Shown: in pieces, positions 1 through 9,709 of the stretch
Layout of the letters: every line of letters starts with the position of its first letter
Position numbering within the stretch: position 1 is the stretch's first letter
Notes under the pieces: generated by a model
Seen by the model: only the letters and a program-made list of their open reading frames with translations
The model's database searches: none
Told to the model about the DNA's origin: nothing
Position numbers and translations under genes: made by a program
From: Armatimonadota bacterium
GTDB lineage: Bacteria > Armatimonadota > Armatimonadia > Armatimonadales > Capsulimonadaceae
Length of the DNA: 64,000 nt
Direction of reading: 5' to 3'
Assembly: GCA_025354405.1 (NCBI GenBank)
Contig: JANXMY010000021.1
Span: 1 to 64,000, forward strand

Positions 1-435
1 ATCGACGCAGATCGCTTCCTTGCGGAAAGCGTAGATCCGGACACAATTTGCCGTCTTGCGCCCCACCCCAGGCAGGCTCAGGAGCGCGTCCAAATCCTCC
101 GGGACCTGCCCTTCATATTTTTCCACGAGAATGCCGGCAAGAGCAACAAGGCGCGGGGCTTTCTCTTCACGGCACTCACTGCCACTGAGAAGATCAAAGA
201 GCTCTCGCTTGTTAGCTGCCGCCAATGCGGGTGCGTTGGGAGACTCCGCAAGGACGCGCCCGGAAACGGCTGTGGTCTGTTCTTCGCGGGTGCGCTGCGA
301 AATGATGATTGCGATCAGCACTTGGTAGGGATCGCCCAGTTCGATAGCGCCGCGCCCGTGTTAGGTCGCAGCCAGCGTATCCATGACAGGGCGGATGTTG
401 AGAGTATTCGGGAGAGATATCAGTTGAGTTTGCAT
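1..435 (-). pseudogene. nth: Endonuclease III (HhH-GPD) family, partial at window edge, in-frame TAA at 361-363
   Basis: Minus-strand translation ...LGDPYQVLIAIIISQRTREEQTTAV...LLSLPGVGRKTANCVRIYAFRKEAICVD; HhH motif LPGVGRKTAN. Upstream MQTQLISLPNTLNIRPVMDTLAAT-TAA-HGRGAIELG is in the same frame. Confidence 0.8.
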
Positions 436-443
436 GGTTTAAA

Positions 444-479
444 ATACTGACACAGGAGCGCTGGCTCCTGCGTCAGTAT
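444..479. terminator. Inverted repeat between rhaT 3' end and nth-like 5' end
   Basis: ATACTGACacaGGAGCgctGGCTCCtgcGTCAGTAT; no clear T-run. Confidence 0.4.
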
Positions 480-560
480 AGACCATTTATTCCAGGGCGA
501 AACATCAGAGAATTCTTTGAAGAATACTCCTAGGCCCGGAAGATGCTTGCAAGCGAAAAA

Positions 561-1727
561 TTACACAGGCAGTTTTTGATGTGCAGTAAGAAAGTTTGCA
601 TAGCCGATAATCAGTGTTGAGCCGATTAGGAGTGCCAGGCCCAGCGCGATCAGCCCATGCGTCCGCCGGCTCGTTCCTGTCCATTCTTTCAGAGCAACGC
701 CCCACAGCATACTGAAGATCATGATACTTGCCATGTGCAGTGTCCAGTTGGAAAACTCAAAGGCCTTGCCCATTTTTGTCTGGCCCATGGTGTAGAAGAA
801 GAACTGCAAGTACCAGATGATCCCTGCCAGTGCCGCAAATCCATAGTTAGCGACGAGAGGCACACTGACGGTCCGAGCCGGACTGGCAGTGAGAACCGCC
901 GTGCCACCAGTTTCAGAATTAAACCTCTGCTCCGGCTCCGATACCTGCATGGCGGACCGGCCCAGATATTCCCCGCCTGACTTGTTTCGTACGTTCAGAG
1001 AAACGCACCAAAGGAAGTTTGTCGTGAAGCCGCCCAACAGAATGATGATGAGCACTGGAAGACCAGACCAGATGTCCGAAAGACCTAGCCCCAGCAAGTG
1101 CGACTTGACAGCATCGGTAATCGGAGTGCCGGCGTCCAGACCAAAGGCGAAACAGGAGCTCATGATGCCTGAAAAAGTCGCGATCAGCATCCCTTTTCCA
1201 AAGTGGAACTCCGTGATCGCTGACTTCTTCTGTTCAGAGGTCAGCTCGCGCTCTTTGGACATTCCTGCCATACCGCTGATAATAATTCCCAGCACACTGG
1301 CGGCAATACCGAGCAGGATATACTTACCGGAAGTGCTGGCGAAGGTCTGGCCCAAAGTGCCGTGGAAAAGAGGTGGAACCAGTGTTCCAAAGACGGCAGT
1401 GTAGCCTAACGCGACCGCCATTCCCAGGGCGATCCCCAGATAGCGCATGGTCAAGCCGAACGTCAGACCCCCGATACCCCACAAAGCTCCGAACATATAG
1501 GCCCAGAAACGTGTAGATTCAGGCGCAGCTCGCAGCAGATCAAGCGCGTTAGGGACCAGCAGTGTCGCCATGAGGATTGGCATGATCAGCCAGCTGAATA
1601 CGCCACCTACTAGCCAGTAGGTCTCCCAGGACCAGCGCTGGACCTGACGATAGGGAATGTAAAAGGAAGCAGCCGCAAGGCCGCCGATCCAGTGGAACAC
1701 GATACCGAGAACAGGATTAGGATTCAT
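561..1727 (-). CDS. rhaT: L-rhamnose/proton symporter RhaT family
   Basis: 388 aa, multi-TM; N-terminus GIVFHWIGGLAAASFYIPYRQVQRWSWETYWLVGGVFSWLIMP typical of RhaT. Confidence 0.9.
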   Translation of the reverse strand: MNPNPVLGIVFHWIGGLAAASFYIPYRQVQRWSWETYWLVGGVFSWLIMPILMATLLVPNALDLLRAAPESTRFWAYMFGALWGIGGLTFGLTMRYLGIALGMAVALGYTAVFGTLVPPLFHGTLGQTFASTSGKYILLGIAASVLGIIISGMAGMSKERELTSEQKKSAITEFHFGKGMLIATFSGIMSSCFAFGLDAGTPITDAVKSHLLGLGLSDIWSGLPVLIIILLGGFTTNFLWCVSLNVRNKSGGEYLGRSAMQVSEPEQRFNSETGGTAVLTASPARTVSVPLVANYGFAALAGIIWYLQFFFYTMGQTKMGKAFEFSNWTLHMASIMIFSMLWGVALKEWTGTSRRTHGLIALGLALLIGSTLIIGYANFLTAHQKLPV

Positions 1728-1920
1728 CTGTCATTTTCTCTCTACCGCTTCCCAATCATAGGAAACGATTAGTTGCCGCTATATAATCGCCGCTAACTGG
1801 AAGGAAGCTTGACACCTGGGCCGTAGCAATTTACTTAATGGCTTCAGTCCACGCATTTCTGTGAAAGTACTGAGAAGTTGCTTTTAGCATGGCGGTGAAT
1901 TGGTATGATCAAGATAGTAC

Positions 1921-1954
1921 CTCAGCCTTTAACCTTTTCTGGTCAAAGGCTGAG
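1921..1954. terminator. Stem-loop CTCAGCCTTT...AAAGGCTGAG
   Basis: 10-bp perfect stem downstream of the GH78 transcription direction. Confidence 0.5.
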
Positions 1955-1966
1955 TTTCGGCGTTAA

Positions 1967-2080
1967 CTACTGGGTGCTGAAGGTCGCAGCGAATTTGCTG
2001 CCGCCTGTGCCCTCGGCCATGCCGGCATCCACCGGGCTGCCATCGGACGTTTTGCAGTCTGCCGGATCAGAACTCATCTT
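1967..2080 (-). pseudogene. Detached C-terminal tail of a DUF1559-type prepilin-like protein
   Basis: SSDPADCKTSDGSPVDAGMAEGTGGSKFAATFSTQ-stop resembles the tail of the 5209-6057 protein ([30 protein letters not shown]-stop). Confidence 0.6.
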
Positions 2081-2096
2081 GCACCGGCATATGCAC

Positions 2097-5000
2097 TTAT
2101 CTCTCTGCAAAAGAATTGCCAGTAGGCGAAGTGAAATGATACGTGCCGGACCCAAGTTCGTAGACCGCCGCACCTGATTCTAAACGCACTGGCGTGATGC
2201 CCTGCACGGCACTGATCTTCAAGCCATCCTCCCGGATAGCCTCAGAATTTGACGTTGGCACAAACGCCGTCGCAGTCGTATTCGCCGGGATGGTGATGTC
2301 CCAGGTAAACTGTCCGCCTGCGGTCTTCCACGCACTGGAAATCGGGCCGCGAATACTGTTATAGGACGCATGCACCTCGGTCAAGCGAGCGGCAGGGTGA
2401 GGATGCAGTAGAATATGCTTGTAACCAGGCTGGTCTGGGTCGGTGTCAATACCAGCGACATCCTGGAACAGCCACTGGCCGACCGAACCGAGTGAATAGT
2501 GGTTGAACGAGTTCATGCCGGGGTTCTGGAAGCCTTTTTCTTTGGTGTAGCCATCCCAGCGCTCCCAGATAGTCGTCGCTCCCTGCTTGATCGAATAGCC
2601 CCAGCTTGGGAACGTATCGTTCAGAAGCAGCTGATAGGCAACATCGTTATGGCCGTTCTCAGTGAGTACCGGGCAGAGATACCCCACACCGACGAACCCG
2701 GTGGAAAGATGGTTATCCTTCAGGGCAATGTTGTCCGCCAGATGCTGTGCTGCAGATGATCGCAGATCTTCCGGCAGAAGCCCAAATCGCAGGGCAATGA
2801 CATAATCGGTCTGCGTGTCGCCTTTGATATGACCATCGGGAGTAACGTAGGCTGTATTAAAAGCTTCCTTAATATGCGCGAATAAAGCCTCGTACTTTGT
2901 CGCTTCCTCAGTTTTGCCGAGCGCGTGGGCCATATGTGCCATGAGCCGTGCATCATAGGCGTAGTAGGCCGTCGCGAGGACCTCTTTGGGCGTATTGGCA
3001 GCGATGGAGAGCCAGTCGCCAAAGTCGTTATTCCGACGCTCCAGCCAGAGACCGTTCGGGTTCACGGACGTGATATAGTTCAGCCATCCGGTCATCGACT
3101 TCCAGTGCCGCTGCAAAATCCCCGTATCTCCGTAGGCCTGGTAGACTGTCCAGGGAACGATGACGCCGGCATCGCCCCAAGCGGGTGCTCCGTCGGCCCG
3201 ATCCACGATACGTGGAGAAATATCGGAAAATGCTCCTTGCGAGGACTGCCCGTCTGTGACCGTATCCATCCAGCTTTCGTAAAAAGCCGCGACGTCCCGG
3301 TTATAAGTCGCCGTTCGAGCAAATATCTGTGCATCGCCCATCCAGCCGAGACGCTCATCGCGCTGCGGACAGTCGGTGGGGACGCTGATGAAGTTGCCTC
3401 GCTGTCCCCAAACGATGTTGCGCTGAAGCTGGTTGACCATCGGGTTCGAGCAGGTGAATGTTCCTGCCACTGGCGTGTCCGAACCAATGACGCAGCCAGT
3501 CAGAGCTCCTTCCCCTGGCCTTCCCGGGTAGCCGGTCACTTCGACGTAGCGAAAGCCGTGAAAGGTAAAGTGCGGCTCCCAAACCTCAACATGTCCCCCG
3601 CCGCGGCAGATGTAGGTATCCGTCGCGCGGGCTGAGCGCAGGTTTGCGGTGTACATCGTGCCATCGGTATTCAGCACCTCGCCGAAGCGCATCCGTATCT
3701 TAGTACCTGCCGCACCCTGGACTTTGAGCCGGGCCCAGCCAACCATGTTCTGGCCCATGTCGAACAGATAGGTGCCAGGCGCAGGCTGCGTGATCGCTCG
3801 GGTCGGCATCAGCTGAGTCACGCGGACAGGCGGACCGTGAGTCCCGACCATCGCGACCGGGATATTCAAAGTATTCAGCGCTCCGTAGACCGCAGTGCGT
3901 ATGACCAGGACACCGGGCGCTTCACCCGGCCCAGGGATTTGCAGCGTCTCTTTTTCATCGATAATGCGGGTATGGGTAAGTCCACCAAGCGTGTACTCAA
4001 CACGCAGCTTTTTCACGGTATTGTAAGCTGGATCGCCCGCGAGATCATTGCCAGAGACGACAGACAGGGTATTGTTTCGTACCATCGCTCTCAGCGGACC
4101 AAGCACTGAAACCTGGGTCAAGGGATATGCGGATGTGGCTATCAGGACGGGCTTCCAGCCGGTGCTCGCAGCCCCAGCAACGTCCCATCCGGTCAGCACG
4201 GCCCGGGCATCATAGGCTTCGCCCTGCAGCATGTCCGAGTAGATGATCGGACCAGTTCGACCGCGCCATGTCTCATCAGTTCCGACGACCTGGTGTGTGC
4301 CATCCGAGAAGTCAATATTAATTTGAAGTCGGAGCGCTGTGCGGGAACCATACAGGTTACGGCGGCGTCCAGGCCCGACATAGCCGCTGTACCAGCCATC
4401 CCCAATGATCGCTCCCACCGTATTCGCACCCTGATGCAGTCCAGACGTGATATCATACGCTTGATACTGTATCCGCTTGCTGTAATCGGTCCAGCCCGGC
4501 GCGAGCACGGCGCTTCCTACCTTCGCGCCATTGAGATGCAGCTCATACAGCCCGCGTGCGGTGACGAAGACCGTCGCCCGCTTAACAGTTTTGCCAACCT
4601 GAAACGTCCGGCGCACATAAGGACTAGGCGGCAGAATATTGTCGTCGATTTTTGTGTCGCGCGGTGTCTGTGCAGAGATCCACTGCGCTTTCCAATCGGT
4701 GGGTTTGAGCAGGCCCATTTGCCAGGTACCGACAGGGCTGATTGGCGCAGCATGCCCATCCTTGTCCCAGACACGCACTCGCCACCAACAGGGCTGACCT
4801 GATGCTAAAGACGCGCCGTGATACGCAACTGCCGTTGAATTGGCGGAAGCGACTTTACCGCTGTCCCAGAGATCGCCCCGGTTCTGCAGCAGGCCTGCCT
4901 GTGTTCGTGCCACAATGACTCGATAAGCGGTTTGTCGCTGCCCCCGTGCATCGGACTGAAGCTGCCAGCTTAATCGAGGGCTGGCGGCATCGATGCCAAG

Positions 5001-5114
5001 CGGATTCCCCTGATACTCACAGCTCAAATGGTTGATCTGCAAGGCAGGGGTGTCAGCAAGCACCGGGAAGACAGGGAAAGCGGCGAGGAGCGCCAGTGGC
5101 AAAAGAATGTTCAT
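2097..5114 (-). CDS. Alpha-L-rhamnosidase, GH78 family, secreted
   Basis: 1005 aa; signal peptide, LSCEYQGNPLGIDAASPRLSWQL, CPQRDERLGWMGDAQIF catalytic-region motif. Confidence 0.95.
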   Translation of the reverse strand: MNILLPLALLAAFPVFPVLADTPALQINHLSCEYQGNPLGIDAASPRLSWQLQSDARGQRQTAYRVIVARTQAGLLQNRGDLWDSGKVASANSTAVAYHGASLASGQPCWWRVRVWDKDGHAAPISPVGTWQMGLLKPTDWKAQWISAQTPRDTKIDDNILPPSPYVRRTFQVGKTVKRATVFVTARGLYELHLNGAKVGSAVLAPGWTDYSKRIQYQAYDITSGLHQGANTVGAIIGDGWYSGYVGPGRRRNLYGSRTALRLQINIDFSDGTHQVVGTDETWRGRTGPIIYSDMLQGEAYDARAVLTGWDVAGAASTGWKPVLIATSAYPLTQVSVLGPLRAMVRNNTLSVVSGNDLAGDPAYNTVKKLRVEYTLGGLTHTRIIDEKETLQIPGPGEAPGVLVIRTAVYGALNTLNIPVAMVGTHGPPVRVTQLMPTRAITQPAPGTYLFDMGQNMVGWARLKVQGAAGTKIRMRFGEVLNTDGTMYTANLRSARATDTYICRGGGHVEVWEPHFTFHGFRYVEVTGYPGRPGEGALTGCVIGSDTPVAGTFTCSNPMVNQLQRNIVWGQRGNFISVPTDCPQRDERLGWMGDAQIFARTATYNRDVAAFYESWMDTVTDGQSSQGAFSDISPRIVDRADGAPAWGDAGVIVPWTVYQAYGDTGILQRHWKSMTGWLNYITSVNPNGLWLERRNNDFGDWLSIAANTPKEVLATAYYAYDARLMAHMAHALGKTEEATKYEALFAHIKEAFNTAYVTPDGHIKGDTQTDYVIALRFGLLPEDLRSSAAQHLADNIALKDNHLSTGFVGVGYLCPVLTENGHNDVAYQLLLNDTFPSWGYSIKQGATTIWERWDGYTKEKGFQNPGMNSFNHYSLGSVGQWLFQDVAGIDTDPDQPGYKHILLHPHPAARLTEVHASYNSIRGPISSAWKTAGGQFTWDITIPANTTATAFVPTSNSEAIREDGLKISAVQGITPVRLESGAAVYELGSGTYHFTSPTGNSFAER

Positions 5115-5208
5115 AGGGCTTTAAGTACGTGTGAGAAGGATTTCCGAGTAAAAAGGAGGCACGTTTGACTGCCCCCTCTCTCCCGGCTTAGCGTCGTGAA
5201 ATCCGGAA

Positions 5209-6057
5209 CTACCGGGTGCTGTACGTAATGGCGAATTGGCTGTTACCAGTGCCAGCCGACATACCGCCGGGATCAGCGCTGCAGTCTGCCGGCTGGCTGC
5301 CAGCTCCCGATTGAAGGCAATCCTCGGCGAGAGCGACTGAGCCTGGTGAAACGGCGATCGGCCGGTACCACTTCACATGACCATCAAGCAGAAGGTAGTT
5401 CGATCCTTCGCTGTGACGTCCAGGCTTTGCATTAGGAGTAACGCCACCCATGTTACCGGTCACAAGGTCGCCGCCATTGCCGTTTCCAGTATTGAAAGGG
5501 TAGACCGCTCCGGCTCCGCCATTCGACACGCTGGAGACAACGCTGTCGCCGCCAGTTTCCTGCGTGTCGGTTAAAGGCCCACGGATCCCCTGAACTTCCA
5601 TAAGAAGGACAGTCTTCGCAGGTGAGACATCTACAGAGATCGATTGGCCCATGTGCGGGTCAGTGGCTGTCCCCCCATCAGTTCGTGTCAAGTTCAAATT
5701 GGCCGCGTAAGAGTTAGGGTACGAGGTCACGCCTCCGGTGACATTTCCCGTACTGGAATCATCCGGGCACTTGTAAACACCGGTACTTTTTACGTAAGTA
5801 TAAACTCTGCCCCCCCAGCCCTGACCCAAGTTGCCTTGAGAGCCACTTGGAAACATCTCAGCAAAGTCCTGGCTGTACTGCATAAATGCTAGGCCGAGCT
5901 GCTTCTGGTTGGATTGGCAGCTGGCGCGACGTGCGTTCTCACGCACTTTTTGAAACACGGGAAACAAAATAGCGGCAAGGATCGCAATAATTGCGATAAC
6001 AACGAGTAATTCGATCAGCGTGAAGCCGAGCCGGCGTCGTTTGGTAAAATCGGACAT
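5209..6057 (-). CDS. Prepilin-type N-terminal cleavage/methylation protein (DUF1559 / H-X9-DG type)
   Basis: [65 protein letters not shown]; internal start preferred over 6165. Confidence 0.9.
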   Translation of the reverse strand: MSDFTKRRRLGFTLIELLVVIAIIAILAAILFPVFQKVRENARRASCQSNQKQLGLAFMQYSQDFAEMFPSGSQGNLGQGWGGRVYTYVKSTGVYKCPDDSSTGNVTGGVTSYPNSYAANLNLTRTDGGTATDPHMGQSISVDVSPAKTVLLMEVQGIRGPLTDTQETGGDSVVSSVSNGGAGAVYPFNTGNGNGGDLVTGNMGGVTPNAKPGRHSEGSNYLLLDGHVKWYRPIAVSPGSVALAEDCLQSGAGSQPADCSADPGGMSAGTGNSQFAITYSTR

Positions 6058-6234
6058 GGTATCTCCCAGTTGGCCCCTGGTGAACGGGGACTGTATGGAA
6101 AGTACTGCTGCGAATGAAGAATATGGGTTTGGGTAAAAATCCAACTGCCTTTTAAACAATAGCACATATCCCTTGCCCTGTCAAGTAAATTTAACCAGAA
6201 CGCCAAAAATAAAATCCAGGAGAAATCCAACACT

Positions 6235-7401
6235 TTAATGATTTGTATGATAGGGGGAGCAGGACGAGCGGAGGACGAGGTGGGTTGGCAGCAAGACATG
6301 CTGAAAAACAAGTGGAGCGTCCGCCGGTGCAGCGAGGCGGGCGAGCAGAAGCTCCATGGCCCTACGGCCCATCCGCTCGAATGGCTGATGCACTGTTGTG
6401 AGCGGCGACGGACGGGGCGCAAATTCATCGACATCATCGAAGCCAATCACACTGATCTGTTCAGGCACTCGCACTCCCCGCGCATGGAGCTCAGCGAGAA
6501 AAGCGTGCGCCAGCAAATCATTCATTGCAAACATGGCGGTAGGCGGCTCCGCGAGCGAAAGGAAATGATCCACTGCGGCGATAACCGAGGGCTGCAGCCG
6601 GGTCGAATCAGACATCCGAAATATCCACTCTTCGGCAGGATATCCCCCCTGTAGCTGCATCGCCTCACGGTATCCCTGCTCACGGTCACGCACAGTCAAA
6701 GTGGGGTCGTCCATCGTAAGATGCCCGATCCGCCGGTGTCCGAGGCTCAGCAGATAACTAACCGCTTCCCGCGCGGCTTCGACGTTGTCAATTCCGACAA
6801 AGTCACAACTGAGTGCTTCGCTGTGGCGATCGACCATGATGATAGGCACACCAGTTTCCTGCAGATGGCGAACGTCTGGAAGCGTTTCAGCATTTCCCTG
6901 ATGCCAGAGGATCACGCCCCGAATGGCTTCGTTGTGAATTACCTCCAAAGCCTGCCGCTCCCGACGGAAAGTCTCAGATCTTGTCTCCGCTTCATTGTCC
7001 AGAACGAGGAGGTGATACGGAGCTTCCATCTGCCGCAGGGCATCCAGAGCCCCCCGTTGAATCGCCGAGGAGGCATGATACATTGGGGTCTGCGGGGTCA
7101 AGACAGCCAGCATCTGAAGACTGTTCGGCGGTGCGTCACTCCCCGGTGAAGGAGGGGGACTTGCGGAATGGACACTTACACGAGAACGCCGCCCGCGCTC
7201 GCGTAAAATCAGATTTTTCTGAGCCAGAGCAGCGAACGCGGCACGGACAGTCGAGCGATCTGCGCGGAACTCAATGGCAAGGTCTCGCTCAGTCGGCAGC
7301 CATTCGCCTGATGCATATTCCCCACGCTCGATACGGTCAGTCAAAGCAGCAGTCAGCCGATTCACAGCCGACAGGCGCGATCGGTTCTGCGGGTCACTCA
7401 T
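6235..7401 (-). CDS. GntR-type HTH plus LacI/periplasmic-binding-protein-like regulator (AraR-like architecture)
   Basis: MSDPQNRSRLSAVNRLTAALTDRIERGEYASGEWLPTERDLAIEF...STVRAAFAAL then LacI-like ligand domain (GFDDVDEFAPRPSPLTTVHQPFERMGRRAMELL); start overlaps glyS stop by 8 nt. Confidence 0.9.
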   Translation of the reverse strand: MSDPQNRSRLSAVNRLTAALTDRIERGEYASGEWLPTERDLAIEFRADRSTVRAAFAALAQKNLILRERGRRSRVSVHSASPPPSPGSDAPPNSLQMLAVLTPQTPMYHASSAIQRGALDALRQMEAPYHLLVLDNEAETRSETFRRERQALEVIHNEAIRGVILWHQGNAETLPDVRHLQETGVPIIMVDRHSEALSCDFVGIDNVEAAREAVSYLLSLGHRRIGHLTMDDPTLTVRDREQGYREAMQLQGGYPAEEWIFRMSDSTRLQPSVIAAVDHFLSLAEPPTAMFAMNDLLAHAFLAELHARGVRVPEQISVIGFDDVDEFAPRPSPLTTVHQPFERMGRRAMELLLARLAAPADAPLVFQHVLLPTHLVLRSSCSPYHTNH

Positions 7402-9520
7402 GTAACGTACTGTTTCCAGACTCTCCCGCGACGATGCGGTCAAAGTCGGCAAATTGCTGAAACAGTTCACGTAGGCATCCGAGCAGCGACAAACGGTTGT
7501 CGCGCCGATCCACATCCTCGCCCATCACCATCACCGCCTCGAAAAACGCATCGACCGCAGGCCGGATCGCCGCAAGCGTCTTAAGGGCAGCAGGATACTC
7601 ACGCCGTGCCATCTCCGCAGCAAAAGCCGATTCAGCAGCACTGTAGCGGTCCAGCAGTGCCTGTTCAGCAGCGTCATCAAAGAGGGCAGGATTGGGAGCC
7701 TGACATGGGACGACAATCCCCTCTTTTTGAGCGAAGCGCAGGATGTTCGATATACGTGTCGACGCCGCCTGCGCCTCCTTCGCCTCATTACCCCCAACCA
7801 AACCACCAAAGGCCAGGGCTCGAGCCTGTGTCTCCTGTATGCTATGCATCGGGGTCGATAGCACTGCCTCTCGGACATCGTAGCGCACGGATTTTTCTTC
7901 CAGGGCCGCATCCAGGCGCTGGGTCAGCAGAAGCATATAGCTCGCAAAAGCGTCTTGGTGTGTCGCCGTTTGCTTGATAGCCTGGTCAGAATACGCAGAC
8001 CATGCCGCTTCAAAAAGCGACCGCGGAGAGGGCAAAGAATCAGAGGTCGCCAGCAGCGCGACAAGGCCGGCGGCGGCGCGGCGCAGGGCATACGGATCAC
8101 TCGTGCCGGTCGGGGCAACCCCGATCCCCGCATATCCTACCAGGGTGTCCACACGGTCAGCGATTGCCAGGCGGCGACCAGCCTCCGTCCCCGGCAGAGG
8201 GTCTCCGGCTCCTTTAGGCTTGTAATGGCCAGAGATAGCCAGCGCAACTTCTTCGGGTTCCCCTTCTCGGCGGGCATACTCTTCGCCGACGATCCCCTGA
8301 AGTGCAGGCAGCTCTTTGACCATTTCACTGGCAAGGTCAGCTTTGCAAAGAAGACCAGCCCTCAGCAGCGCAATGATCTCGGGCGGCTCCAGAACATCTA
8401 ACAGTCCGCCATTTTCGAGTATCAGTGGCAGGCGCAGGGACTTCTGATAGACTGTCCCCAGCTTTTCCTGAAAAACGATAGTCTTCGTTCCGTTGATTTT
8501 ATCTGTGAGCGTTGTCTGGCTATCCAGTTCATGGAAGAAGCGTGCGTCATTGAAGCGGGCGGACAATACATTCTCAAAGCCAGCCCGTACCGTATCCAAA
8601 TACTCACCGCCACCGTTGCGAATGGCGACAAAGTTTGGCATCAAAGTGCCAGAGGAGTCTACCAGGGGGAAATAGCGCTGATGCTTTCGCATCGCCGTCA
8701 CCAGAACCGGCTGCGGCAGCGAGAGAAATTCCGAACTAAATGCGCCCAGAACCGCGGTGGGATATTCGGTCAAAAAAACGTTTTCATCCAGCAGTTCTTC
8801 CGCGATCTGCACCGTGCCGCCGATTTCGGCTGCCAGGGCTTTCGCCTGTGACACGATCATCTCACGCCGTTCTGACGGCTCAATAATGACGAATTTCTCC
8901 CGCATGATCTCTGAATACGCCAAAGGATTTGGCACATCAGCCTCTCCTGGGGACAAAAACCGATGCCCGCGTGTTGAGCGTCCCGCGGCGACGTGTTCGA
9001 CCGCGCACGAAATGATCTCTTCGTCAAGCAGTGCCACCAGCCAGCGAATCGGACGGGCAAAACGCAGCTTTCCTGCACCCCAGCGCATCGCCTTCGGGAA
9101 AGTCAGCTCCCGCACGATTTGAGGCAACAGCTCCCCGGCGATCTCGAGAGTAGTTCGACCTATCCGCTGAACCGTCGCCTGCACATAGCCGTCGACAATG
9201 CTAAGTGCATCGACGGAAATGCCATTCTTACGCGCGAACCCGAGTGCTGCCCCGGTTGGGCTGCCCTGCGGATCGAATGCAACTGCCGCACTTGGCCCCT
9301 TGAGCTGAAGCGTTTCATCCAACTGCCGATTAGCCAGACCGGTCGCGTAGATGACCAGGCGACGCGGCGTCCCAGTGACTTTGACTGTGCCGCTCTCAGC
9401 ACCCCATAGCTTTGCCGCCGTAAATTTCTCGCGAAAGCCCGTTTCGAGCTGCGCCATCGTCGGCGCGACAAATGTGGCGGGCAGCTCTTCCGTTCCGATT
9501 TCAAATAGCAGTTCCGGCAT
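7394..9520 (-). CDS. glyS: Glycyl-tRNA synthetase beta subunit
   Basis: MPELLFEIGTEELPATFV start; GlyS-typical sequence throughout. Confidence 0.95.
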   Translation of the reverse strand: MPELLFEIGTEELPATFVAPTMAQLETGFREKFTAAKLWGAESGTVKVTGTPRRLVIYATGLANRQLDETLQLKGPSAAVAFDPQGSPTGAALGFARKNGISVDALSIVDGYVQATVQRIGRTTLEIAGELLPQIVRELTFPKAMRWGAGKLRFARPIRWLVALLDEEIISCAVEHVAAGRSTRGHRFLSPGEADVPNPLAYSEIMREKFVIIEPSERREMIVSQAKALAAEIGGTVQIAEELLDENVFLTEYPTAVLGAFSSEFLSLPQPVLVTAMRKHQRYFPLVDSSGTLMPNFVAIRNGGGEYLDTVRAGFENVLSARFNDARFFHELDSQTTLTDKINGTKTIVFQEKLGTVYQKSLRLPLILENGGLLDVLEPPEIIALLRAGLLCKADLASEMVKELPALQGIVGEEYARREGEPEEVALAISGHYKPKGAGDPLPGTEAGRRLAIADRVDTLVGYAGIGVAPTGTSDPYALRRAAAGLVALLATSDSLPSPRSLFEAAWSAYSDQAIKQTATHQDAFASYMLLLTQRLDAALEEKSVRYDVREAVLSTPMHSIQETQARALAFGGLVGGNEAKEAQAASTRISNILRFAQKEGIVVPCQAPNPALFDDAAEQALLDRYSAAESAFAAEMARREYPAALKTLAAIRPAVDAFFEAVMVMGEDVDRRDNRLSLLGCLRELFQQFADFDRIVAGESGNSTLHE

Positions 9521-9709
9521 GGGGTCTCCTGGCAATCAACGAATTATTTTAGATTTTGAGCGGCAACCTCGCCGCAAGGAATGAGGGCAAATGGCTTTGT
9601 TGCATAAATAGTGCCATCCTGGAACCATGCCGTGAACGGCACCGCATGGTTTCCTATAGCATGGTTTCTTGTGGCATGGTCTCAAATTACGCAGCAACGC
9701 CAGTGTAAA

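Noticed and set aside
1780-1800. Possible LacI-type half-site GAAACGATT near a TATATA box upstream of rhaT
   Set aside because: Too short and imperfect to assign without other sites.
4193-4802. Overlapping ORFs on both strands inside the GH78 gene, and many similar antisense ORFs in other genes
   Set aside because: Explained by high GC and codon structure of the real gene; sequences have no domain character.
9588-9700. GGCTTTGTTGCATAAATAGTGCC and repeated GCATGGTTTC, resembling an IS end
   Set aside because: Only a short end-like string; no partner repeat or transposase remnant found between glyS and guaA.
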